Assembly (NCBI GenBank): GCA_036365515.1
Contig: CM070873.1
Span: 82,657,948 to 82,721,947 of the forward strand
DNA: 64,000 nucleotides
DNA from: Torymus aiolomorphi
Lineage: Eukaryota > Arthropoda > Insecta > Hymenoptera > Torymidae
Direction of reading: 5' to 3'
Positions 15,421 through 26,203 of this stretch are shown here, piece after piece; position 1 is the first letter of the stretch; each line of letters begins with the position of its first letter. The notes under the pieces were generated by a model. It was not told the DNA's origin. It ran no database searches and was given only the letters and a program-made list of their open reading frames with translations. A program made the translations under genes and the position numbers.

Positions 15421-15985
15421 GTATTATACTACGTTTGGTTACAACATCACAAGCTTAAAAAACTCGTAATATGACAGTTGTTCGAAAATAACCTTGAAAA
15501 ATAAAATTTCAAAGTCAGGATATTGTAAAAAATTCGGAACATTTCAAACCGGGTGAAATTTTAGTACAATCGAAAAATAAAAAAATACGTGTCAATTCAT
15601 TTTAAGAGAATAATAGCGTCCCTAAATTCTAAAATGATCAGTGATGTGAGCATAGTCGGGCCGTTGGATCTGAAATGGATTCGGTCAGATATCATACCAA
15701 TATATAAACCTAATAGTCAATCGATCCTGGAACTTTCCTTTTGTTTAATGTATTATTTTTGTTATAAATAAATATAACATGAAAAGTGCTGTTTTGAAAA
15801 AATTGGTGATTTTTTGGAGCTTCTCTATGTCTTTGGGCTCGCTGATTACAAATTAGAAGTCAGATTAAAAAAATTTTTGAAGTTAAAGATGGTGGATGGA
15901 ACATCCAAAAACCCCTATATATACTAAATTTTATGGCAATAACAATGTTTTTTCATTCTTAGTTCTCCATATACTAAATCCGGCA
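15421..15985. other. Unannotated AT-rich DNA
   Basis: No gene or clear repeat recognised between the GC-rich block and the reverse-transcriptase relic. Confidence 0.35.
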
Positions 15986-15989
15986 GCCT

Positions 15990-16560
15990 GTCTACCATCC
16001 CAAGTCATAAATTATTTACGAAAGTACTATAAAAGAAGCACCACACTGTCAAGCATCTTCAACACCATCATGGACCATCTCCTTCGCTCTCTCCCTTAAG
16101 AATGTTTCGCAGTATCCAATAACAGCACTATTTGTGCCTTTGCAAACAATCTCTTCCTACTCGCCGACTCATCAACTCGTTTTCAATACCTCATCAATCA
16201 CACGGTGAACTTCCTAAAGGACTGCGGACTGGCGACAAACAACGTCAAGTCACATACAGTCGCTCTCTTTGGAAGCAGGGGGGAAGATCGTCGCAGATGC
16301 CAGGGCAACCTTTCCAGTGCAGAATCAACTAGTTCGAGCACTGCCAATGAGTCGGGAAGATTTCTGCATCTATCTGAGAGTCGAATTCTCGTCGGAGGAC
16401 AGACCATTACGCCCATTAGCTAATCCGTCGAGCCCCTTGCTTGATCATCTCACGAAAGCTTTATTTAACCACAACAGCGAATTTACTCCTCGAAGACGAC
16501 AGCCTTCTCGAAGATATTCTATCGCGTGGCTTCGCGGAAAGTCACAATCAGCGAGCTTCA
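15990..16560 (+). pseudogene. R2/R4-like non-LTR retrotransposon reverse-transcriptase fragment
   Basis: Translated pieces in shifting frames follow the order of an R2-type reverse transcriptase. First comes LSSIFNTIMDHLLRSLP (16045-16098, corresponding to the PLSPxLFNxxMD motif). Then FANNLFLLADS and a GLATNNVKSHTV stretch (about 16138-16260), corresponding to the catalytic FADD box and the downstream motif. Then comes an LxxLTKA stretch near 16450. The catalytic aspartates are replaced (FANN), there are frameshifts, and sequence before LSSIFN seems deleted. It is a dead, 5'-truncated relic with no visible tail. R2/R4 clade assignment is by motif memory; another non-LTR clade is possible. 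Confidence 0.65.
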
Positions 16561-16695
16561 GAGAGTGGACAAAACGGTGAAAGTGGATAGAACAGTGAGA
16601 CAATGACTAGTCCTATCAATCGACATCCCGGTAGGCTAATTTCACTGTTGACAAAGGAGGTGTTGGTATTGCATCAGTGCGCTGGCTATAACGCT

Positions 16696-16696
16696 G

Positions 16697-16741
<45 letters not shown>
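16696..16741. repeat. (CT)n microsatellite
   Basis: A CT run interrupted by a single CTGT, about 46 bp, just downstream of the reverse-transcriptase relic. Confidence 0.95.
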
Positions 16742-16919
16742 CACCGACACAACCAGCTATGTTGGATTCGTACCGGAGTGCAATTAGCGCAACCTCACCG
16801 ATCATTGCAGATTAAGTCGACTGCAATAAGAATTTTTGTACTGTAGTCGACTTCAACTGCACTCATAGTGTTGTTACTATCGGTTAGATTCCTCCACTAT
16901 TCGATTGACGAGCGTGCGT

Positions 16920-18735
16920 AAGATCTACGAAAAAAATCTAGCTTCAAATATATCCATTATTTATAAACCAATACATCCACTCAATGAACTCATACAATTA
17001 ATATGCAAATCCAATCTCTCCACAAAATCTCAGAGCGATTTAATTAATTTTACTCTAGTTATCATGTAACAAAGAGAATCGATTTTATTGCAAATACGGA
17101 CAAAATAAGAGCAAAACTTAAAAACTTATGACTTTATTCATAAGCTATATAAAAAAAGAAAATTGCATTATGATACCTCTTTTTATTTTTGGGATATAAG
17201 CTAGTTACATAAAATCACGTTTTTTATACTAAAGATAATTACTAGGAATTCACTATAGCTAACAACATTATTTTTTTAACGCGTGTACGAAAGACGCCGT
17301 TTTTTATGCCTGTCAAGTGGATGGAAAGTTGAGTTTTGCGAGCGATCCGGAGTATCGGGAGGAAAAAAAATGTTTTGCTCCCTAAGAAAACAATCTCTAC
17401 ATAAATGAATGGGTATAATTGTATTCCAAAAAGTACCTACCAAGCTTTACCTTCGGCAGATCCCTATGAAATTAATTAAGGAACATAATGAGACTTTCAA
17501 AACTAATATCGGTTGAGAAACAGAAAAGATTCCTGTGTTTTATCAATAATTGTTCGAGGTGACGATATCTGTTTCTAAATATCGACATTTTATTAAAAAC
17601 GTTTGGTTAATCATGTTAAATAGATTTTTTTATAACGCATTGACTATTTATATCATTTCAAATCGATGAATAACATTACAACTGTTATTTCTTCAAATTT
17701 TAGATAAGCTCTTCATTTAGCACTGCTCTGACTAGGGAGTCGCGCATGAACTTCCTTAAAAAAATCGATATTGTTTCCATACCACGTTTCGGTAAATATC
17801 GCGTAAAGCAATATAACAGATTTATTCTATGGGTTTTTTTCTCTAAAACTAATACGTAAATTATAATAGATAAAAGATATATACTTATGAGTAAAGGTTA
17901 CTTTCTGAAAGCTAAATCTTACTTATTCAATATTTTCACTATCACATCATTATATAAATATTGTTGTAATTTTCTACTGCTCAATCGCAAACAATAAAAG
18001 TAATATATGGTTAAAATTTTGGGTTGCTAAATACAATATTCTCTTAAAAAATGGTATCTAAAACTATGAAAAAAAAGGAAAAAATCTTTGTTCATGACTA
18101 TTAGATTTCTTTGGACAACGAACTCAATTCAAAAATATAAAAAAGCTATATCTGTACCAAATGTCAGGACGATTGATTGATTTTTGCTATTGTTATCGGA
18201 TGAGAACGAAAACGCACTTTTTTCTAAAATAATTTTTTTCTCGATAGCGAATAGAGAATATCCCTTGAAATTTTAACACAATCTTGTACTCGATAAGTGC
18301 AATAAGTGGTTACAATTTTCAGTCGATAAATAAAATATTTTTTTAGAAATTAATTAAAGAAGTATAACCATATTTTTATTCATAACAAATGACAGACTAA
18401 AGACAATTTTAATAAATAATTTAAAAAAATAAAATCTAGGTTATTTAAAGACCTTTTAATAAAAATTTATTATGTAAAGTAATACTGGTTGTAAAATATT
18501 AAAAACTAAAAAAAAAAACGAAAAATTTAAAATCTTTTTTCGGTTATAAAACAGTATAAAATCAATAAAATCGAAAAATAAGTAGTATGTACTTCAAAAT
18601 ATCCTCCGAAACGAAGAGAATAAGCTTTGTCTGATGAAAATCAGTCGAATGGTTCAAAAGTTATCGCCCGCACACACACACACGCGCACACACACACACA
18701 CGCGCGCGCGCGCGCGCGCAAACACGCACGCGCGA
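16920..18735 (-). mobile_element. Microsatellite-hairpin element (gamma family), long degenerate copy
   Basis: The end carries a CA/CGCG tract (18669-18735), preceded by CTCCGAAACGAAGAGAATAAGC and GGTTCAAAAGTTATCGCC. These match 40825-40900. The body (18050-18480) matches one unit of the 309 bp tandem repeat at 39300-40160, including CTCGATAAGTGCAATAAGTGG. The left limit is uncertain. A decayed block at about 17030-17100 resembles 24930-24960. There are no coding features. Confidence 0.6.
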
Positions 18736-19720
18736 GTTATTAGCATTTGTCCAACCTGTCTCGTATTCCAACTAGCCCTAGTCTCCCCTACTTTTTGGAA
18801 TAACTCATTAGTTTATGTATTATGTGATCAAAGATTACCTAAAAATGTTGTGTGCCCAATTAATTGAACCTATAGAACTCTAGCATTTTTCCGAATATTA
18901 ATGTATTGGAATGAGAATTTAGGGTTAACTGGTAGATAGCCAGAAAGTTGACACGTGTCTTCAGGGATGTGGATAAGTTCAGCGCTAATATACGTGGAGC
19001 TGCTATCGATCGAGTTAGAGACATTTGTCACTGTCGGAATAAGGCCTCACAACAGTTGTCCGACGGATCGATCTGCTCGATGACACTGATAAGCTGCTCA
19101 ATCTGAATTCATCCGCTTACTACAATTTGTAGATTTTTCCCATCTCTCATCTACATTTGATAGCATACTTACGTTGTCTGCTGCGAAATGATGGAAATAT
19201 TTATGTATCGGATAAGCAATGCAATAACCATCAAATGTATATTGTATTATAAAAGAAATAAACAACTTCGATTCTTATAGAAGCGATCATCTAAATTTTA
19301 GCTTGATGCTTTACTATTCTTACATGTATATTTATTCAACGTGATATGAATCACAAAACTAATGTACCCGACTTGATTTTTACTCAACTAGCGGATTTTG
19401 TGCGAGCGATGTAAGATCGTGATCCTGCGGGTTCTAAATTTTAACCTTGCATAAATTTATAAACGAACTAATAAAATAGGCAGCAATTTTTACAAAATTC
19501 AAGATTCACCCCGTTGTTTTTTTTTTTTTTTACTAATCGATCAAAAACAAGGGTTCCAATTTCTAACTCAAGAAATCCCTTCTCCAATGTTATTTCACCA
19601 ATGCCTTTTAATGGTAGTTAAATGGTAGTTAATATTTCTTCACTTATACCCTTGAATTTGCAAATATTACTCAATCGGTTCTTTCACAATCTAAGCCCGA
19701 ACACGGTTTCTTCAAAGCTC
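18736..19720. other. Unannotated DNA
   Basis: Moderately AT-rich with a T run at 19517-19531. No coding exon or strong repeat recognised. Confidence 0.35.
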
Positions 19721-19723
19721 TCA

Positions 19724-19724
<1 letters not shown>

Positions 19725-19786
<62 letters not shown>
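19725..19786. repeat. (CT)n microsatellite
   Basis: A nearly perfect CT tract with two TTT interruptions at its start, followed by a T-rich stretch. Confidence 0.95.
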
Positions 19787-19789
<3 letters not shown>

Positions 19790-19979
19790 ATTTACTTTTA
19801 TTTTTATATATTTTTATTATATCTTATTTTACTGTATTTTATTTTAAGTTATGCACTGTATAAATTCTGTATTAATTATTTTGCCGCGAAGGCAAATAAA
19901 TCGTATCTATCTCTCTCTCGCGAGCGAGCGAGCGAGTGAGCGCCCTCTCTCCCTCTGCTTCCTCTTCTCTCGCTTTCAG

Positions 19980-20164
19980 GACAAACGGGGAGAAGAGTCG
20001 CAGAACCCTCCGGGTCCATTTTCGTACAGCAAAGCCAGAAGGGCTAAGGTGTTAGTTCCCTTGTCGTGTATGCATATAGCTGCCTCTGAGCGAAGTAATT
20101 TATTGAACTCGGGATAGAGGTTCATTGGCCCTGATCGAGAGGCGCCAACCCAAGAGGAGTAAAG
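19980..20164 (+). other. Possible exon of unknown gene
   Basis: A pyrimidine tract ending CTTTCAG (to about 19979) is followed by 185 bp of balanced composition. A donor-like AAAGGTATGT follows at about 20164. One frame is open for about 45 codons from the acceptor but reaches a stop before the donor, so a coding role spanning the whole segment is unlikely. It could be an untranslated 5' exon, for example of the Dpr-like gene downstream on the same strand. No protein family is recognised. Confidence 0.25.
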
Positions 20165-20920
20165 GTATGTACGGAAGGGCTGAATTCAGATGGAAAAAAC
20201 AACGTATCTGGCAACGACTTTCAATGTCAGTCACTCTTGATGCAATATTTTTTCTCTTTATACGTATATTATATATATTAGTCTTTGTTACTTGTACTGT
20301 CACTATGAATATGTAGAAGTATCTATTCATTTCGTTGATAATTGTTGTGAAGCGTAATATTAAGTCTCCTAATCTATTTTTTTTTCTTGTTTATTAGGAT
20401 TTAAAGAATTGTATTGAATTTGTTTAACTCATAATATTAATTCTGCATCTTGTATGTAGACTCGTGTTTAATAGACATAAAATGAAGTCTTGTTTTTAAT
20501 AGATATAAAATATATTTTTGGTGTAGTAATAAATCTTTTCAAGAGAGAATATGTTTCTGAAAAGATTAACGCATTCTCAAGAAAAAAACCAGAATAATTG
20601 GCTATCACGTTTATAATTGCAGTTTTATATTACATTATTCTGTATAATACTAGTCGATGAAATTCCTCTTGAAAAACAAAATTCTTGGATAGAAGCCAAA
20701 TATAACACATCCTACATCCTTGACAATTATCTCGTCAACTTTTATAATATCTTCCTTCTTTTGTCTTTACTTCCGACCACTCTGAAATTTTCTAATTAGT
20801 ATTTTATCTTCAATAAACCTTCAGTTATTACCTTCTAATTTTAAGTGAGAGTTTTATTTATTGACTACACCCCGATTCAGAGAAATAACTCCCGTAATCT
20901 TGTACGAGCGCCCCGAACTC
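20165..20920. other. Unannotated AT-rich DNA
   Basis: No feature recognised. Confidence 0.35.
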
Positions 20921-21088
20921 GGCAGGATTATATCAGAAACTAGTGTTAATTTGGCAAGCTACGCGGCGGTCCTCTCTTCGCTATTTCACGATTTCTTTCG
21001 AGTTTTGAGATCGATTCGAGATTTCGAGATATCTCGCAAAAACGCTCGAAAACCGAACGAATCTCGATCGCTCAATTTATATTAAGGA
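20921..21088 (+). repeat. Dispersed repeat family delta, copy 1
   Basis: It contains ACTAGTGTTAATTTGGC, TCTTCGCT, GAGATCGATTCGAGATT, CGCAAAAACGCTCGAAAACCG and AACGAATCTCGATCGCT. The same string of blocks is reverse-complemented at 43523-43665, and a shorter version is at 30113-30172 inside a beta element. It is short, non-coding and in at least three places in the window. Confidence 0.75.
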
Positions 21089-21255
21089 TTTTTAAGCTAT
21101 TTTGTCCCAAATCAGTATAAATTATGCACTAAACTTCGGCATAATAATACGCATACAGAGCAGATTAAATGGAAAAATTAGCCAATTCAAAAGTTTTTTT
21201 TAAAGTGATCATAATTTGGTGATCTTATAATAATATCATGCAGTCTAAATTTTGA

Positions 21256-22411
21256 CCCTTATAAAAATATCCTATAGAAAATCCTGTAGGAAATGCTATA
21301 GAAAATCCTGTAGGCATTCCGTAGAAATCCTATAGGAATCCTATAGGATACTCTATAGGCAGTCCTATATGAAATTCTATACAGGAAGTTCTATAGGAAA
21401 TCCTATGTGAATTTCGCGCTTTTCCTGTAGGAAATCCTATAGGAAATCCTATAGGAAATTCTGTAGGTAATTCTGTAGGAAAAACTGCAGACAATTTTAC
21501 ATGGAAAATCCTGCAGGGAATTCTGGAGTATTTTCGTGAAAACAGTTTATAGAGGTTTAGCATCTTATTTAGCGCTGTAACATCGCACAGCAAAATCAGT
21601 GGCAAACAGTCCTAGGTAAGGAGTTGCACCTAGGGACTGCCGTGCCCGACTGCCGGCGCTTACCGATTAAGCCCAATGAGCTTAGATATCAAAATCAAGG
21701 TAATACTTGTCACATTGACTCTCCGTAAAGTCGTTCAAACGGTTGAATCTCACGGCTTTACATACCCTCGCGGTTCCAATGTGTTTATGAGAGTCCCGAC
21801 TGTTGCGCCCCATAGCGGCATAGCAGCGAACATACATAAACGAGGCTCTGGAGAAGCAAGCTTCTACCGCATGCCGCAGCGCAGCGCAGCAGTCGGGACT
21901 CTCATAAACACATTGGAACCGCGAGGGTATGTAAAGCCATGAGATTCAACCGTTTGAACGACTTTACGGAGAGTCAATATGACAAGGATTACCTTGATTT
22001 TGATATCTGAGCTCATTGGGCTTAATCGGCAAGCGACGGCAGTCCCTAGGTGCAACTCCTTATCTAGGACTGTTTGCCACTGATTCTGCTGTGCGATGTT
22101 ACAGCGCTTAATAAGATGCTAAACCTCTATAAACTGTTTTCACGAAAATACTCCAGAATTCCCTGCAGGATTTTCCATGTAAAATTGTCTACAGTTTTTC
22201 CTACAGAATTACCTACAGAATTTCCTATAGGATTTCCTACAGGAAAAGCGCGAAATTCACATAGGATTTCCTATAGAACTTCCTATATAGAATTTCATAT
22301 AGGACTGCCTATAGAGTATCCCATAGGATTCCTATAGGATTTCTACGGAATGCCTATAGGATTTTCTATAGCATTTCCTACAGGATTTTCTATAGGATAT
22401 TTTTATAAGGG
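21256..22411. mobile_element. Giant foldback 1, 1.16 kb, with CCC/GGG ends and TGA target duplication
   Basis: Almost the whole element is one inverted repeat. The left arm (21256 to about 21800) pairs with the right arm (about 21885-22411), leaving a short loop. The termini are CCCTTATAAAAATATCC and its exact reverse complement. The flanks are TGA on both sides (21253-21255 and 22412-22414), indicating a 3 bp target duplication. The outer 250 bp of each arm consists of short irregular repeats built on the self-complementary word TCCTATAGGA. The inner part carries AAAGTCGTTCAAACGGTT, related to the core of the foldback at 53152. Mirrored open frames in the arms have no recognisable product. 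There is no transposase, so it must be mobilised by another element. Confidence 0.85.
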
Positions 22412-22432
22412 TGAAAAATTCATATTTTTCTC

Positions 22433-22690
22433 AAAAAAATAGTATATTATGCACCCAGGGAGTAAAGAAGGGGAGGGACTTCATTGCCCCCAAGTGCAAT
22501 ATAAAACTTTTTCACATACCTGGCGGAAAGTTGTATTTGTGTTTAATCCCTGATTTCAGGGTTGAAAACGTTACATAACCTCACTTCTAGAAACTGTGAC
22601 ACCAATGCTCATTTCTCTACTTTTTTCCCGACTACCTAGTGCTACCCACAAGTGATTTGTGGCCCAAGCAAAGTGAGATATGGGACATCC
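22433..22690 (+). repeat. Dispersed repeat family alpha, copy 2
   Basis: It starts AATAGTATATTATGCACCC and carries GGCGGAAAGTTG, TTGTGTTTAATCCCTGATTTC and CTAGAAACTGTGACACC in the same order as 4731-5050. It lies about 20 bp beyond the right end of giant foldback 1. Confidence 0.75.
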
Positions 22691-22775
22691 ATAGGTGTCT
22701 GAGCCATAGGCGTTTTTGTAGCAATCCATTCTTATAATGACACTTTAGGTTACAATATTTTTTACAATTATACAA

Positions 22776-22905
22776 GGCCCGAATTTATAGTCATCACTTG
22801 GCACTCAGCATTTGGAATTCAATATATACAGATATACGATTAACGTTGTCGCCATATTGAATTTCAAGTGCTGAGTGCTAAGTGACGACTATACAATTTC
22901 GGGCC
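22776..22905. mobile_element. Hairpin MITE, 130 bp
   Basis: The ends GGCCCGAATTTATAGTC and GACTATACAATTTCGGGCC are near-perfect reverse complements. Pairing continues through GGCACTCAGCA with TGCTGAGTGC to a loop of about 25 bp. It is non-coding. Confidence 0.85.
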
Positions 22906-23553
22906 TAAACTTTTGAACGAAAGGGTATGTTGGATATTGAGTTGGATATTTATAAGTATTTTTCATTTTTATCGTAGACAAATTCAAATAAAATTTTTCA
23001 AATGCCTAAACTGAGAAAAATAATGTATTAAAAATTACTATAATATATAGGAACGTGGGGACAAATCTCAAATACCAAAATTTTTACTATATTTTATAGT
23101 AAAAAAAGTAAAAAAATTTTTGTGTATTTCAGTTTTTTTTTCCATATTATAAACTTTGTATTGCATTACGCTCAATTATTTTATTGAGTTTGAATAATTT
23201 TATATTGTTTATTTAAGTATATTAGTTTTAAAGTATAATAAAAAACAGAATCATAAAAAATCCAAAAATCAAAAAGAAAGTGAATGGAGCGGTGAAAATT
23301 GGTACCCTTCTATATCCCGACTACGCATATATAGATATATTTACGCAATGATTAAAAACCGTTATACCAAAAAAACCTTAAAACCATACAATATGAGTTT
23401 TGACCACAATCGCAAAACGAAAACAAAGAAAATACAAAGCTTATCTTCTATTAACAAGCAATATAACACATTGAACTGAAAATAAAAAATTATTGTGTCA
23501 CTTAACGGTATGTAGAATGTACCCAAATTTTTCATTTCCAACCGTCGAATTCC
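22906..23553. other. Unannotated AT-rich DNA
   Basis: No gene or repeat recognised. Confidence 0.35.
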
Positions 23554-24325
23554 CACTAAATGGGAAAGATTTTAGATTTTGAAAAAGTATTAGGAAGAAT
23601 GACCATTTTGTAGGACCTACTAAACTTTTGGGCCTTTGTGACTCCCAAACTCAATTTTATAAATGGGAACCCCTATTTTTTACTCCAAATTCGTTTTCAG
23701 CGCCAAATTTTACGTTCAGGTGTTCCAATGTATGTTTTTTCCTATAAAAATGTTATTTTATGTGGGTAGTAGTTTTACAGCATACTCTCATATTTTAATC
23801 AAAAACATGAAGATTAGAACCCCAAAACCTGTTTTGGGTCTTATGGGACTAATATCAGTTTTTTCTTCCGTGATACGTAATTTAGGATATAATCCGGCTT
23901 CATAAGTAGAAAAATCAAAGTTTGGTGCCCCAAACCTGATTTGGGCCTTACAATATCTGATTCTTTAAGTAGCTTTAGAAAGTAAGAATACGTCCCAAAA
24001 CCACTTATCACTCAAAATGACAAACTTTTGTGAGAAAAAAGAGATATTTGGCCCAGACTGCCCAAAACAGGTTTTGGGACCCTAATCTTAATGTTTTTAA
24101 CTAAAATATGAGAATATACTGTAAAACCACTATACACGTAAAACAACACATTTTTATAGAAAAAACACACATTGGGCCCAAAAGGCCCAAAAACTGACCA
24201 AGGATGCCATCAATAATACCTATCTGAACGTAAAATTTGGCGCTGAAAACGAATTTGGAGTAAAAAGTAGGGGTTCCCATTTATAAAATTGGCTTTTCCA
24301 AAATCTAAAATGTTTCCATTTAGTG
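23554..24325. mobile_element. Foldback with CACTA-like termini, 0.77 kb
   Basis: The left end CACTAAATGGGAAAG and right end (reverse complement CACTAAATGGAAACA) begin inverted arms of about 240 bp. Inner blocks such as CGCCAAATTTTACGTTCAG and CCCAAAACCTGTTTTGGG pair across the centre. CACTA is the terminal signature of CACTA/EnSpm transposons, but no 2-3 bp target duplication is evident, so the family is only suggested. It has no coding capacity beyond short frames. Confidence 0.75.
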
Positions 24326-25545
24326 TTTTCAGCGAAAACGTCACTATAAAAAGATATTCAGAGGTTCACAAATTTAAAAATGGAAATATTTAAAAAGTTA
24401 TCTTTTACAATTTTTTATCGCATACAAAATAGTCTATAAATTTCAAGCTGATACATGAAGTCATCACTGAGAAATTACGATTTTGAAAAAAAACTGTAAA
24501 AGAATTTTAACCTTGAATATCTCTAAAAATCATGAGGCAAATCTTTTACTTAAAGGACTTATACGATAATATATAGACTCTACATCTCTACAAAATTTTA
24601 GCATGATTAAACCAATTTTTGTTTTCTCTAGTTATCATGCGACAAAGAAAATGACTTTGTAAAATACGAAAATTTTCAAAATCAAATATTTCAAAAAGTA
24701 ATCGCACGATCTTGATGAAAATTCGCACACATATTATCTATATCATATACAAAATTGTCTATAAATTTGGAGCTGATATATGGAGCCGTTCTCGAGAAAT
24801 TACGATTTGAAAAAAAAATTAAAAAAATTTTAACCTCAAATATTTCTGAAATTTCTGGACTAATCATTTTTCCCAAAGAACTCGACCGAGAGCTTTCAAA
24901 AATCTACCTCTACAAGGAATTTCAAAGCGATTAAGTCAATTTTACTCCCGTAATCGTTGGACATACAAAACTCATTTTTTTCAAATTTCAACTTTTTCTC
25001 AAAAACTAGTCGACAAAATGAATTCAGATTTTTACAGATTATAGCTATTTATATTCTGCATTATCATGGTTTTTCTCTTCTAAAATTGACCGTTTACTTT
25101 AGGAGTTATAAGCTTTTTAAAAAAAAACACGTTTTTGTTAATAACAAAAGAACTTCTTTTTTTTAGAAAATATAGGTATTTTAATGCTCTTTCGAATACT
25201 ATCCATTTGATTCAAATATCTCGATCTTATCATTAAAAAAAAGCAAAAATCAATTTTGTGAACATCGAAAATTCGAAATAAAACAAAAACGTATCGGCGA
25301 ATCAAAAACCAAGTTTTTGACCCGCCATCACACAAAGAAAAAAAAAATGAGACCTGTCCGGTGAAAATCGATCGAGTAGAAGCTGAGATCCAGGCGTATA
25401 CACACACACCACACACACACATACATCCATACAGACATTTTTCAAAACTCATGTATTTTGATTCCTAACACCTCGAAAAACAATTATAACATGTTTTTAC
25501 AATAACTCAAAAAATTAGTATCACAAAGCTTCCTCTAGGAGGAAG
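24326..25545 (-). mobile_element. Microsatellite-hairpin element (gamma family), long copy
   Basis: It shares a long colinear match with 50830-51800: GGAGCCGTTCTCGAGAAATT, CCAAAGAACTCGACCGAGA, AGTAGAAGCTGAGATCCAGG, then a CA tract (25400-25420) and a palindrome GCTTCCTCTAGGAGGAAG at its end. The 24520-24740 part is the reverse complement of 38450-38700. The layout is an AT-rich body, a CA/GT tract, then a terminal hairpin. That resembles Helentron-derived non-autonomous elements (HINE/DINE-1 type). The Helitron end signature CTRR is not seen, so this is a hypothesis. It is non-coding. Confidence 0.6.
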
Positions 25546-26027
25546 TAAAAATGCTGAACAGTCCCAAAAATTTGATACTAGATTCTGAAAGTTCATGGAA
25601 AAGTACATAGGATATATGAATTGCAATGAAATTGACTGAGTTCTTCTATTAAAATTATCGGTTGGAAAAGAGGACAAAATTCAGGGTATTTTGGGTAGAA
25701 ACGGGTTACGAAGAATCGTGGTAGTATCGAATTGAAGGTAAAATTGGCAACTTCAACGCGTTGGAACGATAAAACGCTCTTCCAATGATGGAAAAAGTAA
25801 TACGACCATTCAATACAGTAGCGCACTCTGCCCAGAGTTCAAGACTATTTATAAAAAAACTATGGTGAAAAGTCTCGAACTAACGGCAAAAAACATTGTT
25901 AGATTTTTATTGGTCTAGTATTATTAACGAATAAATGAGGTTAAATTTTCAATTAGAAAAAATTCATAAGCACGTAATGCGATCGATTGATAGAGCACGT
26001 TGATAATTGTCCCTTATTTTATTGCAG
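25546..26027 (+). other. Probable intron upstream of the Dpr-like exon
   Basis: AT-rich sequence ends in a pyrimidine-rich tract and TTGCAG immediately before the coding exon at 26028. No upstream coding exon was recognised. Confidence 0.5.
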
Positions 26028-26203
26028 AATGCTCGGCAAAGAGCGGCGGTGGGGCTGCAGTGGTCGAGCACCATAACTCGCCGTACTGGGAGCAGCCGTT
26101 CAGCCAACCGTACTTCGACAATACGACGAAGCGTGAGACGACGACGATCGTCGGCCAGTCAGCCTACCTCCACTGTCGCGTTCGCAATCTCGGTGATCGA
26201 GCG
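26028..26203 (+). CDS. dpr: Dpr-family cell-surface receptor, one internal exon (start of the first Ig domain)
   Basis: The 176 bp exon lies between an acceptor ending TTATTGCAG and a donor GCG|GTAAGT. It starts with two bases of a split codon and ends in phase 0. In the open frame it reads a variable Ser/Gly/His-rich lead, then QPYFDNTTKRE, then TTIVGQSAYLHCRVRNLGDRA. PYFDN, the VGQ turn and the Cys of strand B (LHCRV) followed by NLGDRA are typical of the first immunoglobulin domain of Drosophila Dpr proteins. Dpr proteins are neuronal surface proteins that bind DIP partners during synapse specification. The domain should continue VSW(I/V)R in the next exon, which I did not find within the window. 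The family call is fairly secure from motifs; which Dpr paralogue is unknown. Long introns are usual for this family. Confidence 0.8.

Noticed and set aside
21330..22337. Paired 91- and 87-codon frames in the two arms of giant foldback 1
   Set aside because: They are the same arm read from both sides; the Pro/Thr/Ile periodicity comes from TCCTATAGGA-type repeats.
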